From Plumapathes pennacea (Eukaryota > Cnidaria > Anthozoa > Antipatharia > Myriopathidae): a stretch of DNA of 64,000 nucleotides. Location of the stretch: NCBI GenBank assembly GCA_964036295.1, contig OZ038467.1, forward strand, positions 4,159,501-4,223,500. The letters run 5' to 3'. The notes beneath the pieces were generated by a model. It saw nothing but the letters and a program-made list of their open reading frames with translations, was not told the origin of the DNA and did no database searches. Positions 21,549-31,949 of the stretch are shown in pieces. Each line of letters starts with the position of its first letter. The stretch's first letter is position 1. A program made the position numbers and the translations under genes.

Positions 21549-24500
21549 ATGTTTGGTTCTTTGTACCTCTCTCCAAAGGTTGCCCTGTGGGAAGGCATCG
21601 TACTTATACTCGGCTTCGGGGTTTTTGCTGCTCTCGTGGCTCATTTGTTCAGCTGGGTGCGCCGTGATTTCTACAAAGACGAGGACAACTTGGATACGTC
21701 TTTTGACGCCGGGGGCAACGTGTCTATTGGACTAACCGCCACAACCATCGTGTCACAATGGACTTGGGCCGCGACTCTATTGCAGTCATCCAATGTCGGC
21801 ACCAAGGTAAATCTGTGATACGAACTTTTCGAAACCGCGGAAATTCACTCTGCGGCCCTGCGGTCACCTTATTTTGATAACTTTGGAGAACTTTGCTTTT
21901 GATACCTTGCAATTACAGCAGATTAAACTATCAATTCTCACTACATCACTCTTACACTTTCCTCTTAAAAAGTTGGGAGAATCTGCATTTTGATCTTGGG
22001 AGTGAATAGGTTAATGCATTTTCTATAACAAAATCTGTGCACGAGAAAAACGGGGCTTGCACACTCGGGTCCCCAGGACAACGTATCGTCATGAAACGGG
22101 GCCTCAGTCTGTCTCTGGTCTTGTGTCTGACTTTTATTCACTGTTCCTCCAGTACGGCATCAGTGGTCCTTTCTGGTACGCATCAGGAGCAACCGTCCAA
22201 ATCTTACTCTTCGCAATGCTCTCCATTCAGCTGAAGATCAAATCCCCTGGCGCCAAGACTTTCCTCCAGGTGGTCCGTGCTCGCTTCGGTCGCAACACGC
22301 ACCTTGTGCTCTGCGCCTTTGCGTTCCTTTGTAACGTGGTGGTCACGGCCATGTTGATGCTTGGGGGCATCGCGGTTATGACCAGTCTGGTGGAGGAACT
22401 CAGCATCGAAATGGCCTCGATGATTATCGCCCTAGTCATCGGAAGCTACACCTTCATTGGCGGCCTGGGGGCCACGTTCTATGTCTCCTACTTCAACACC
22501 GCCTTGATCTTCGTCATCTTGTTGTGTTTTGTGGTCAAGGTCTACACAGATCCCAACCAAGAAGACAACGGCAACAGATTGGGCTCTATCAAATCCGTCC
22601 ACGAGCTCCTTTCGTGTTTTCAGGGCCCGGATGGTAACCATGACAACAGCTACCTGACCATTCTGTCGTCTGGAGGCTTGATGTTTGGGATCATCAACTT
22701 GATTGGTAACTTTGGTACAGTGTTTGTCGACCAGGCCTACTGGCAGAGTAGCGTGGCAGCTAAGCCGCGTCAGGGTGTGTGGGGCTTCCTTTCAGGGGGC
22801 CTCTGTTGGTTTGCTGTTCCCTTCTGCATGGCCACTACCATGAGTTTGGCGTACTTGTCCTTAAGCGCCTCTGAAGGAGACCAATTGCTGACGGTGCAAG
22901 AGCGAGATCAAGGATTGGTGCCTCCTTTTGTGGCCACCACATTAATGGGCCAAGCGGGCTCTTTTTTGATCCTGCTGATGATTTTGATGGCCGTAACATC
23001 GACGGGATCCGCTGAAGTAATCGCAGTAGCCTCCATTCTTGTTTATGACATCTATCAGAACTACATCCGGCCTTTTAACAGCGGTGTGGATTCTTACCAG
23101 CGTTGTATTCTTTGCAAGAATTTCAAGGCACAGTATACTTCGGTCGCCGCTGGAAAAGAGGTATTGTGTCCCCTATTATATTTGTACCAACTAAATTCAT
23201 AGCTGCAAGGAGGAAAATATGTTCGACTTATTAACAATTTACTGCCTCAGCTCTTCAGTCGACACTCCACAAGAACATCATGATATACTTGAAAAGAGGC
23301 GACAGAAAAGACCTGGTGTCTGCGAGGTCGTAATAATCACACATTAGCGACGATGAGGATATGACGATGGTATTGATGGTGCATTAGTCTTGTTATTGGT
23401 TGTCACTGATGATAGCAATGATGGTGGCTATGGGGTAATGATGACAGTGATGATAGTATTGGCGATGGTTGTAGTGATAATGATAATGATGGTGATGGTG
23501 ATAATGATGGTGATAATGATAATGATGGTGATAATGATGGTGATGGTGATGGTGATAATGATGGTGATGGTGATAATGATGGTGATGGTGATAATGATGG
23601 TGATGGTGATAATGATAATGATGGTGATAATGATAATGATGGTGATGGTGATAATGATGGTGATGGTGATAATGATGGTGATGGTGATAATGGTGGTGAT
23701 GGTGATAATGATGGTGATGGTGATAATGGTGGTGATGACGTTCGCGATGGCAGTGTAGATAATTATGGTGATGACATTAATTGGTGGTGAGGACCTTCAA
23801 ACTTTGTGAGACGGTGCTGTGAAAATAAACACCTTAAAAAGAGTATTTTCCATCTAATGACCACAAAAGTGACTGCTTCTTTCCTGTACCATTTTTTTCC
23901 CTTTTGCTTCCCTGTTCACCCCAAGGTGTATAACCCGACTAATAACTCAACGTTCCTGTTCTACAGGTCTGCAAATGCTGCCCTGTTTCTCAGTGTGCCG
24001 AATGCCGCAAAGATGATCTGGATCGTGCAAAATCATGCTCAGTTAAAAGTCCCTTCAACTGCCCCACCCATGGTACCCTGCGAGCTTATGGAGAGCTGCT
24101 TTTGGCATACAAGAACTGGGCCATCGTCTGGATCACCTTGGCAACCATTCCGCTGACCTTGGTACTAAGCGCGCTGAGTGTCAGCCTCGGCTGGGTGTAC
24201 CTCTTCATGGGAATTCTGATTGGCCCTGCAGTTATCCCCATTGCGCTTGTCGTGTTTTGGGATAGGCTAAGCTCCCACGGTGTGATCGCTGGCTCGTTAG
24301 TGGGCGTGGTTTGCGGTTTTGTCACGTGGTTGTCCGTGGCCTCCACTTATCCTCACGGTCTTTCTGGCAGCTTTTTCCTCGAAAACACCGGTCGTGAGTT
24401 ACCCATGCTGTGTGGAAATTGCGTATCCATCTTAGTTGGAGGCTTGGTGTGCGTTGTTGTGAGTCTCTGGAAAAACCGAAACATGACCAGGGAGGCCCGC

Positions 24501-27500
24501 GAGGAAGTCTGGGAGAGGACACGTGGTATAGACAACGAACTGTCCCCGTGGGCTGAGAGGTAAACACGATATGAACGATTCCATATCTTGTGTGCTAAGT
24601 TTGTTTTAGAAATGAGTTAAAAATGTAGAGGATGAAAATCAGTATTTACGGCCACAAATTGCTGAAATTTAAAAAATGAAATCCGAGCGATGTGTTTGGG
24701 GCGACTGTCTACAAGAAATTTGTTTTTGCGTTTGCTATACCCTTTTAGATTGGTCCAACAAGTTCAGAGGCATTCTTGGCCAGTCACGAACAAAAAACAA
24801 AACAAAAAATCCCGATTGCGAACTGCTCACGTAAGCAAGCAAGTGGCTAGCGTTTTTTGACACCAAACGCAAATTACTTTGACTCCTGGTTGGTTTGACG
24901 CTGTAGTAAATTTGTTGTTTGTTTTCGGAAAGTCATTCTAGCTCTATTTCGAGTAAAAGTTGTTAGTTAATTTTCATAGCGCCATTGTTATAAGATAACC
25001 ATGCATGATTGTTGCTTTTTGCCTCAGTTTCAAAGCGAGGTTTAGTGCAAAATTGTCAAGGGACAATTCGGAACAATTTGGAAGTTTATTATAAAGAATA
25101 ATATTTCGGCTATCCTGGAGCGAACTTGTATTTGCAAACGGAAGGACTCACATTTGACCTTCGGACTTAGGTTTGCAGTAGCCTTTAGGAGCATAGTTCA
25201 TAAATGAGGTCAGCGAAGCATTTGCGTGTGCAGCACAAACCGCAGGAAAGCCATGGCGCCAGGTTCACTACGAATGTGCCTGTCGGTAAGCTTTACCTGC
25301 ACGATTTGAGCTAAGCTGCGAAGTGGTTGCACGGCATCGTGATGCACAGACACCTTAGGAGTCTTTGTAGTCGCCTATGCCGTGGAAATTCCGTCCATTC
25401 CTTTCCGGTCTAATCTCATTGTGGTTTTGCTATCCAATTTAGTTGTCTATCCAAACGGAAGTTTGGTATCGCTGTACGTGCTCCCTGAGCATACTTAAAC
25501 CGGTAGTTTGTAGTGTTGAGTTGAGTTGAGTTGAGTTGAGTTGAGTGGAGTTGAGCTAGAGTTGTGACTTGGAGCCCGAGCTCTCCGTTAGTCTCGAAGC
25601 TCAAGAGCTCAGCACTGAATCCCGAATAAAGAAGTCATCGAGTACAGAAGCGAGTCCCCTAAAATCTGCTCCGTAACAGATTTCTGGTGCTAAAATCCGC
25701 GGCACAACCGTTCCCGGTAAGACCTCTCAGTTTTGTAGTGAGTGTATCGAAGTTGTGAGTGTACTGCCAAGCCAGGCAACATGTAAAGTGTAAAGTAATA
25801 AGAACAATATGTAACAAAAAAAGTCTAGAAAAAAACTCGAAAAAAAAAAAAAAAAAAGGAAAAAAAACATTATGTATGTTGTAGTTATATAGTAAACTGA
25901 TTGATGTGTCGTTCCAAATGTTTGATAATCAATGCTAGGCGTCTATTTTAATGTTCATGCAGTAAGCTGACGATTTTTCCAAATTGATCGTGATCTCGCT
26001 GTGAGTTGATACGGTATTGTTCGCGAGTTTGTCTTGGGTAATTTAAGGTTTCAAACTGTTGACTCGAAGCAAAACTAAGGCTTTGACGGACTCCTCAAAA
26101 GCAAAATCGGGTTTGGACCTAGATGAACCGGTAGCTCAATCGGTCCTGTCAGCATTGGAATCAGATTCGGAATCAGAGTCGACGGAATCATTTACTGATG
26201 CAATTGAAATAACAGAAAGTTTCATGGCAGACGGCGGAGACCCAACGGCTCAGGCCACGGTAACCTTAACGGCAAAAGATGTTCTCCAGCTATTGGAGGA
26301 CCAAAACCAGCGTTTTGCCGAGAAATGGAACGCTCAAACAATCGCTTTGGCGAAAATTGTCGAAAACTCAAGCAAACCGACTGGGCCTGCCAAGTATAAT
26401 AGCGTTAAGTTACCCACATTTTCCGGTAGCTTTAATGAAGATGTCAATGAATTTTTGACCAATTTCGAACGGGCAGCCACCTTTCATGGGTGGCAAAACG
26501 AACGAAAAGCCCAGGCGCTGCCCCTGCATTTAAAAGAAAACGCCAGCATTTGGTTTAACACCAGTCCCGATTTAGCCGACAAGTCGTATGAGGGACTGAT
26601 GGAAGCGATGAGAAATCAATTTCACTCGGCATCCGATAAATGGCTACTTCGCCAAAAATTGAACGATCGGAAACAACTGTCAACCGAATCAGTAACGGAA
26701 TATGCCGCAGACATAAGACGAACTTGTCAGCGAATCGATTTACCGCGCTCTGAATGTGTAAACCATTTTGTGCAGGGCCTGAAACCCGAAATCAAGAATT
26801 ATGTAGTGCTTCAACGGCCAGGGACACTAGAAGAAGCGGAAAATCACGCAAAATTAAAAGAGTCAGTGCCCGAGCCTAAAACGGACGACAAAATTGACGA
26901 TTTGGTAAAAGCAATAACGCCATTGTTAAAATCAGCTCCGCCAGCCACAATTGCTGCGTACGAGAGCCACCAATCATCTAGCAATCGTGTGAACGAACGA
27001 CCCCTGAACCGCGACGACATTGCCCAAATTGTGCGCCAAGAATTGCGTCGCACGAGCGACAGCCGCGCCAACAACAGGGGAAACACAAATCGTAACAGAC
27101 GTACTTTTGACGGCCGTCCAATTTGTAATTATTGCAACAAACCAGGCCACGTGGCCTACGCCTGTCGTCAACGGCAGGGACAACGGGACCCCAGGCTCCC
27201 AAATTATAACCCCGAGAGATATGCGGGCCAGTCGGAACAGCACCCGACAGGTCATTCCCCACCTTTAAACTAGATTTGGTCTTATGTGAACGGGAAGCAC
27301 ATAAGGCCTTTGTAAGACAGCGATTAAATCAAAACGTGAACGAAAAACCGGAAACGCCCGTAGTTTGTGATAAACCAGAGAGAAACAAAGACATGCAACA
27401 GCCTACGAACCAAATTGATTTTATGTCACGCGAGACTCACTTCCCGACCGATGTAAAAACGAAACCACAAAATGTAGAGAAACGAACCGAATTTAAAGGC

Positions 27501-30500
27501 TACCCTGCTCGCTCCGAGCAGATGGCAGCACGAATGAGACGACGACGAGAAGAGGAAAAGAAAGCGCAACAAAACAAACAGTGCGCAATTGCCGAAATCA
27601 ACACTATTGCTGCCCCAACTGTCGCCGCACATGCCAAAGTTAATATCTGTGTGTCGGAAGCTCAGAATAACCCAGTCCTATTTGAAATAATTGTGCCGCG
27701 AAACGCCGAAATTGTTATGGACAATAGTCAAATTGTCTTCACAGAGTCACGCCCTGCGTACAACGAAACTAGAGTGGAATCTGAAGAACGTAAAATTGAG
27801 ATTGACCAATCCGTCGAAACTGTGGATAAAATACTGTCGTACATGAGGTTAATAGAGTATGTAACTGCGCTTATAAAGAAGCCACGGTCTAATGTGGAAG
27901 TTGAAACAACTTCAACAGAGTCAATCGAAAGTAAAGTTAGAGTCCCAGATACCCCTCCAATCGAAACGCAGCAAATGAGTCACGAAGAACAAATTTCAGA
28001 TGCAGAGCAGAACGCAATTCATTTCACGTCACCGAGTGAAAGTTTAACGATCGACGGCACGATCATGGACAGGAATCTCAAATTCCTAATTGACACCGGC
28101 GCTAATGTGAGTGCAATTAAAGCAGACGTGTGGCGTCAATTACCTCCGCCCACTAAACACCCTCCGGAACCGACGACAATTACCACAATCCGATCAGTCA
28201 ACGGTCAAAACATTCCAGTTTTGCGACAGCCTGACGGTCCTTTCGAAATAGCATCCAAGCACAAGGGACCCGGTTTGACTTTTCAACACGAGAGTCACGA
28301 TGAAGTATTTTTCCAAGGTGTTGTACTCACAGTTTTGTTTTTGGTGATTTGGAAGTCGGTCATTTTCAAGCAGATGGAGAGACGACTATTTCGAACATGG
28401 AAATGCTGCAAATCCATGCTTCATTTTGGACCCTCGTCAGCAGCTCTAGGCAAAGAATTGCAGTGGCTCTTTCGCAAACACGAGAGGGAGAAATTGTCTC
28501 TCGATTGTTTTAGGGTCTGTCCAATAGGCGAATTAGAAAAACGGTATGGTTCTGAACACTTGTTAAAACAATTGCAGCTATAACCATTATCACTGAACGG
28601 ACTGATTGCGCACTGCGTTCGTAAGCCAAACCTAGCTATACTCATGTTTTGATATGAATTCGAGTTATCTTTTTACGTTGTGCCGGCAATATCATTTTCA
28701 ACTTTCAGAGTGAGATCAGTAGCTGTTCGTTCAACCTTTCGTTTTGTCTGTCAGTATATTTTATCAACCGTTTGGAATGACACAGTTCTTTTCAATTAAC
28801 GTAGCCAGACACCTATTGATGTAGCCACTTAGCTCTTATCTTAGTCTTTTCGTCAGTAGGACTCATATTTTGTATCTAAGTGTTAGCTTTAGTCTGGCTT
28901 GGTTTTTCTCATCACTTTGATACCCCACTCACATCTCAACGACGCCACATCTACGCCACCTGTTCTAATCACCGGCACTCATGTTGTACTCTTGGCTGAT
29001 TCGCTGACTACAAACGAGAATTTATACTGGTACACAATTCCTGCCTAATACAACGTTGGACCACGCAGCCGAAGTCAGGACAACGTCCACTCGTTGTCAA
29101 GAAAACCCACTCGTCAAAGAGAGAACAACCAAACATCCAAACGCGTGCTTTTCAGAAGATCAGTGAACTATCTACGCAAGAGGCGACAGGCTCTGTCAAC
29201 AAGCAGCCCCACGATACCGCACGCCATGATACTGCGTGACCGCAAATCCAAAAAACAAACATAAGAACATGTCCAACAGAACGATTCTAGTCAAACTTGC
29301 ACGTACCATATGACTCCATTTCCATCCAGCGATATCTCAGCCGATCCAGACTTGCTACTTGCTACTCCTTACTACTGGCGCAAGAACAAGACCGTCCAAC
29401 CAAGAACCCGATCTTCCAAGACCCTGAACTTATGTCACGCGACATATCAGACAACGACAAAAGAACACTCTCGGTTGAACCTATTGAGACTCTGAACATT
29501 GCCATTGCTTAAACTTTGTGTAACGAATTTCACATACAGTATGTTACTCCCATACTAGTCGCTTAGAAATAACTGAACTTGGTAAAATTAGTTGATTTAG
29601 CATGTAACAAGTGACATGCTGTGCACGGGAAATTGGTAAAACATTGCTTTAAATTGTCGCTCGCATGTACCCCGCGAAACATGCTTTATATGTCCTTAGT
29701 GTAGACGAGTTTTCTCATTTGTTACTGTTAGTACGATACGGCATTCGCTGCCCGGTACTTTTTTTTATATATTCTTAGGAACACTTACGTATGCAACCGC
29801 AAGGTCTCCCTCCAGATGTATTCTACCAAATTGTTTTCTTTTTTTCTTCTTTTTAGTCGCCGGAGTCGACTTTACAAAACAGGGGGGTAATGTCAAGGGA
29901 CAATTCGGAACAATTTGGAAGTTTATTATAAAGAATAATATTTCGGCTATCCTGGAGCGAACTTGTATTTGCAAACGGAAGGACTCACATTTGACCTTCG
30001 GACTTAGGTTTGCAGTAGCCTTTAGGAGCATAGTTCATAAATGAGGTCAGCGAAGCATTTGCGTGTGCAGCACAAACCGCAGGAAAGCCATGGCGCCAGG
30101 TTCACTACGAATGTGCCTGTCGGTAAGCTTTACCTGCACGATTTGAGCTAAGCTGCGAAGTGGTTGCACGGCATCGTGATGCACAGACACCTTAGGAGTC
30201 TTTGTAGTCGCCTATGCCGTGGAAATTCCGTCCATTCCTTTCCGGTCTAATCTCATTGTGGTTTTGCTATCCAATTTAGTTGTCTATCCAAACGGAAGTT
30301 TGGTATCGCTGTACGTGCTCCCTGAGCATACTTAAACCGGTAGTTTGTAGTGTTGAGTTGAGTTGAGTTGAGTTGAGTTGAGTGGAGTTGAGCTAGAGTT
30401 GTGACTTGGAGCCCGAGCTCTCCGTTAGTCTCGAAGCTCAAGAGCTCAGCACTGAATCCCGAATAAAGAAGTCATCGAGTACAGAAGCGAGTCCCCTAAA

Positions 30501-30987
30501 ATCTGCTCCGTAACAAAATCTTATGAAAATGAAGTTGACTGTGAAATTGATTACCTTTGCACAAGGCCTCGTTCTGTTGCTTCATAACTGCGAGGGTCAC
30601 TTCCACTGTCATTCTTTGTCCGCAGCTCATACATATACATAGATCACATCAGAGACAAAATGGTCTGTCGAAAACTCATCGGTGATCGCTGGCCACTTTT
30701 TTTATTACAGTTACGCTAGGGAATTCAACCTCTCCGACCCATCCAAAAGGCCCTCGATGAAGGAAATCAACTCCATGTTCCGCACCACCAAAATGATCGC
30801 GTATGTGGGAGGCGCGGTTCTCGCGTTGATCTTGTTCGTGCTGTGGCCCGCCTTAATGGCCGCCGTGAAGTCCATGGACTTGTCCAACTTCACCGTTTGG
30901 GTTTTCGTGTCCATGATCTGGGCTTACGCTGCTGCTGCCTTCCTTATCATTGTTCCTCCTGTCCAGGAGTCAGTGCGATCACGGTGA
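21549..30987 (+). CDS. DUR3-like urea/solute:cation symporter (4 exons)
   Basis: Sodium:solute symporter family, closest to the fungal and plant urea-proton symporter DUR3; a plasma-membrane urea or polyamine uptake role is inferred from family. Exons: 21549-21806, 22153-23160, 23967-24559, 30711-30987, joined by GT-AG introns in consistent phase, giving 711 aa. Signatures: GGNVSIGLTATTIVSQWTW, AATLLQSSNVGTKYGISGPF, KSPGAKTFLQVVRARFG, GGLGATFYVSYFNTA, FVDQAYWQSS, STGSAEVIAVASI. About 13-14 hydrophobic segments are visible. A Cys-rich loop encoded across the exon 2/3 junction (CILCKNF, then CKCCPVSQCAECRK) is unusual for the family core. Exon 1 is taken from the ATG at 21549; an upstream noncoding or short coding exon cannot be excluded because an AG precedes GTTGCCCTG. 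Intron 2 holds a GATGGT microsatellite and intron 3 an intact LTR retrotransposon. An ATTAAA signal lies at 31318. Confidence 0.88.
23473..23745. repeat. GATGGTGATAAT microsatellite/minisatellite
   Basis: About 270 bp of GATGGT/GATAAT units, locally an 18-mer of three GATGGT/GATAAT blocks, in intron 2 of the DUR3-like gene. It creates a 122-codon Met/Val/Ile open frame that is not a gene. Confidence 0.95.
25054..25678 (+). repeat. 5' LTR
   Basis: A 625-bp long terminal repeat starting TGTCAAGGGACAA and ending CTCCGTAACA. It contains a GTTGA pentamer array near 25510-25550 and AATAAA at about 25625, consistent with a polyadenylation signal near the R region. No difference from the 3' LTR was seen when read side by side. 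Confidence 0.92.
26059..27273 (+). CDS. gag: Retrotransposon Gag polyprotein
   Basis: Intact 404-aa ORF about 380 bp downstream of the 5' LTR. After an acidic Ser-rich N-terminus it shows the retrotransposon gag core around residues 110-280 (KLPTFSGSFNEDVNEFL, then LPLHLKENASIWF, the pattern of capsid-like domains of Ty3/gypsy elements), then a basic Arg/Asn-rich stretch and one CCHC zinc knuckle, CNYCNKPGHVAYAC, at about residues 356-369. Gag packages element RNA into cytoplasmic particles. The frame is unbroken, in line with the young LTRs. The next ORF is in the -1 frame and is open across the gag stop, so ribosomal frameshifting is plausible, although no slippery site was confirmed. Confidence 0.9.
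   Translation: MTRSKTKALTDSSKAKSGLDLDEPVAQSVLSALESDSESESTESFTDAIEITESFMADGGDPTAQATVTLTAKDVLQLLEDQNQRFAEKWNAQTIALAKIVENSSKPTGPAKYNSVKLPTFSGSFNEDVNEFLTNFERAATFHGWQNERKAQALPLHLKENASIWFNTSPDLADKSYEGLMEAMRNQFHSASDKWLLRQKLNDRKQLSTESVTEYAADIRRTCQRIDLPRSECVNHFVQGLKPEIKNYVVLQRPGTLEEAENHAKLKESVPEPKTDDKIDDLVKAITPLLKSAPPATIAAYESHQSSSNRVNERPLNRDDIAQIVRQELRRTSDSRANNRGNTNRNRRTFDGRPICNYCNKPGHVAYACRQRQGQRDPRLPNYNPERYAGQSEQHPTGHSPPLN
27276..28583 (+). CDS. Retrotransposon protease ORF, truncated pol region
   Basis: About 435 codons, -1 frame relative to gag; the stated start is a TTG and the true entry is probably by frameshift from gag. The N-terminal part is a low-complexity linker. A retroviral-type aspartic protease begins near residue 262, with the catalytic triplet in LIDTGANVSAIK (Asp at residue 273). 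Soon after, the ORF should run on into the rest of the protease and reverse transcriptase. Instead it changes at about residue 312 into unrelated sequence with a hydrophobic stretch (VVLTVLFLVIWKSVIF) followed by a basic, Cys-containing tail. Neither the protease C-terminal half (ILGxD-like) nor a YxDD box is seen. It reads as an internal-deletion derivative. Confidence 0.75.
   Translation: MVLCEREAHKAFVRQRLNQNVNEKPETPVVCDKPERNKDMQQPTNQIDFMSRETHFPTDVKTKPQNVEKRTEFKGYPARSEQMAARMRRRREEEKKAQQNKQCAIAEINTIAAPTVAAHAKVNICVSEAQNNPVLFEIIVPRNAEIVMDNSQIVFTESRPAYNETRVESEERKIEIDQSVETVDKILSYMRLIEYVTALIKKPRSNVEVETTSTESIESKVRVPDTPPIETQQMSHEEQISDAEQNAIHFTSPSESLTIDGTIMDRNLKFLIDTGANVSAIKADVWRQLPPPTKHPPEPTTITTIRSVNGQNIPVLRQPDGPFEIASKHKGPGLTFQHESHDEVFFQGVVLTVLFLVIWKSVIFKQMERRLFRTWKCCKSMLHFGPSSAALGKELQWLFRKHEREKLSLDCFRVCPIGELEKRYGSEHLLKQLQL
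28584..29890 (+). other. 3' interior of the LTR element, no long ORF
   Basis: About 1.3 kb between the protease ORF stop and the 3' LTR. Only short ORFs (at most about 70 aa) are present and none resembles pol, integrase or chromodomain sequence. It ends in a T-rich stretch and the AGGGGGGTAA purine tract. Confidence 0.7.
29891..30515 (+). repeat. 3' LTR
   Basis: A 625-bp repeat matching the 5' LTR base for base as far as can be read, with the same TGTC start, GTTGA array and CCGTAACA end. It is followed by AAAT, the putative target-site copy. Confidence 0.92.
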
Positions 30988-31949
30988 AGAAGAGGAGAGA
31001 TTTGGAAATGAGCCAACCGGACCGTCAGCAGTCGTCGTTGGCGGTCTATGCCCAGGAACAGCCAGTGGTGAATGAAACAAAAATGTGATGTATCCTCAAA
31101 TGTAGCTTTATCCTCTCCCAGACCCGCTTGTTTAGCCTCTTGTAAGTACACAAGTGGTATAGGCTGGATGTTTGTTGTAAAGTATGCATTGTTTGGCCTC
31201 GTCCCGATAGATAGCGTTTCAGTAATGTGGTCGGGCTCATGTTCTCAAGCAAGTGATGATGTCTCTTATTCAAAATGTAACCAATTGCAAATGTAGTTAT
31301 CTTCTGGTTGATTCAGAATTAAAGTGATTCTTCCACCCCACTAGTTTGGTTTCAGTTTCACGAAAGTTAATCAAAAACCCCTCAGTCATGAAGGCACTCA
31401 GTGGAAAATTGTAAGAGCATTCTAAAAGTGTAGGGGCCAAAGCGGCCGGGTTTCGGATCGCTGGATCAGCTCGCAACGCGAGGAACATTGTTGAGGTGAC
31501 ACGTAAGCTCTGCCGACTTTAGTGTCAAGAATCAATATCGGCGTTAATGCTGCAATGCATTTTTTTTCTGCAGCTCAAATCTAATTTATATACAACTAAT
31601 TCCCAACGAAACAGAAAAACTTCATGTGCTTCTGAATAAATTACAGGTCGTGCGATACTTTGATGTCAAAAATATGAAGAGGGGAAGGAAGGATACAACT
31701 GACCCCGTCCGTGCATGACGGATTAATATAGCTGCTCTTGAAACCTGTGCTATATTGACGCATTATTTATGTCATTTGAAAATAACTGGGTCTTGTTTTG
31801 AAAAACGAAAACAATATTCGCTTATTGTTTCGCAAGAATATAGTGAAAGGCACCAGTCAAAGCAACTATATTCCACTGACCACGTTACGAAGCCGGGACA
31901 ATCACACTTAACTGAACGACGCGTTGAAAGGAGCGAGTAAACAGCGACC
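30988..31949. other. Gap between the DUR3-like and FKBP14-like genes
   Basis: Includes the presumed 3' UTR of the symporter (ATTAAA at 31318, AATAAA at 31635) and the 5' UTR/promoter of the FKBP14-like gene. No other gene was seen. Confidence 0.5.

Larger units (their letters stand above)
25054..30515 (+). mobile_element. Complete LTR retrotransposon with gag and protease, no visible pol
   Basis: A 5462-bp element bounded by two 625-bp direct LTRs that look identical by eye, both TG...CA. It lies in the last intron of the DUR3-like gene, same strand. AAAT occurs on both sides (25050-25053 and 30516-30519), consistent with a 4-bp target duplication. A candidate primer-binding site TGGTGCTAAAATCCGCGG sits just inside the 5' LTR, and a purine-rich tract AGGGGGGTAA (29881-29890) just before the 3' LTR. 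The interior has gag and a -1-frame ORF with an aspartic protease motif, then about 1.3 kb without a long ORF. Reverse transcriptase, RNase H and integrase signatures are not seen, so it appears non-autonomous, probably Ty3/gypsy-related. Confidence 0.92.

Noticed and set aside
23390..23758. 122-codon open frame rich in Met/Val/Ile
   Set aside because: It is a translation of the GATGGT/GATAAT array inside an intron.
26844..27268. Overlapping ORFs within gag on both strands
   Set aside because: Shadows of the intact gag frame; none resembles a retroelement protein.
28584..29890. Search for reverse transcriptase, RNase H or integrase in the 3' interior
   Set aside because: No YxDD, LPQG, TDAS-like, H2C2 or DDE pattern could be read in any frame. 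A profile search would be decisive.
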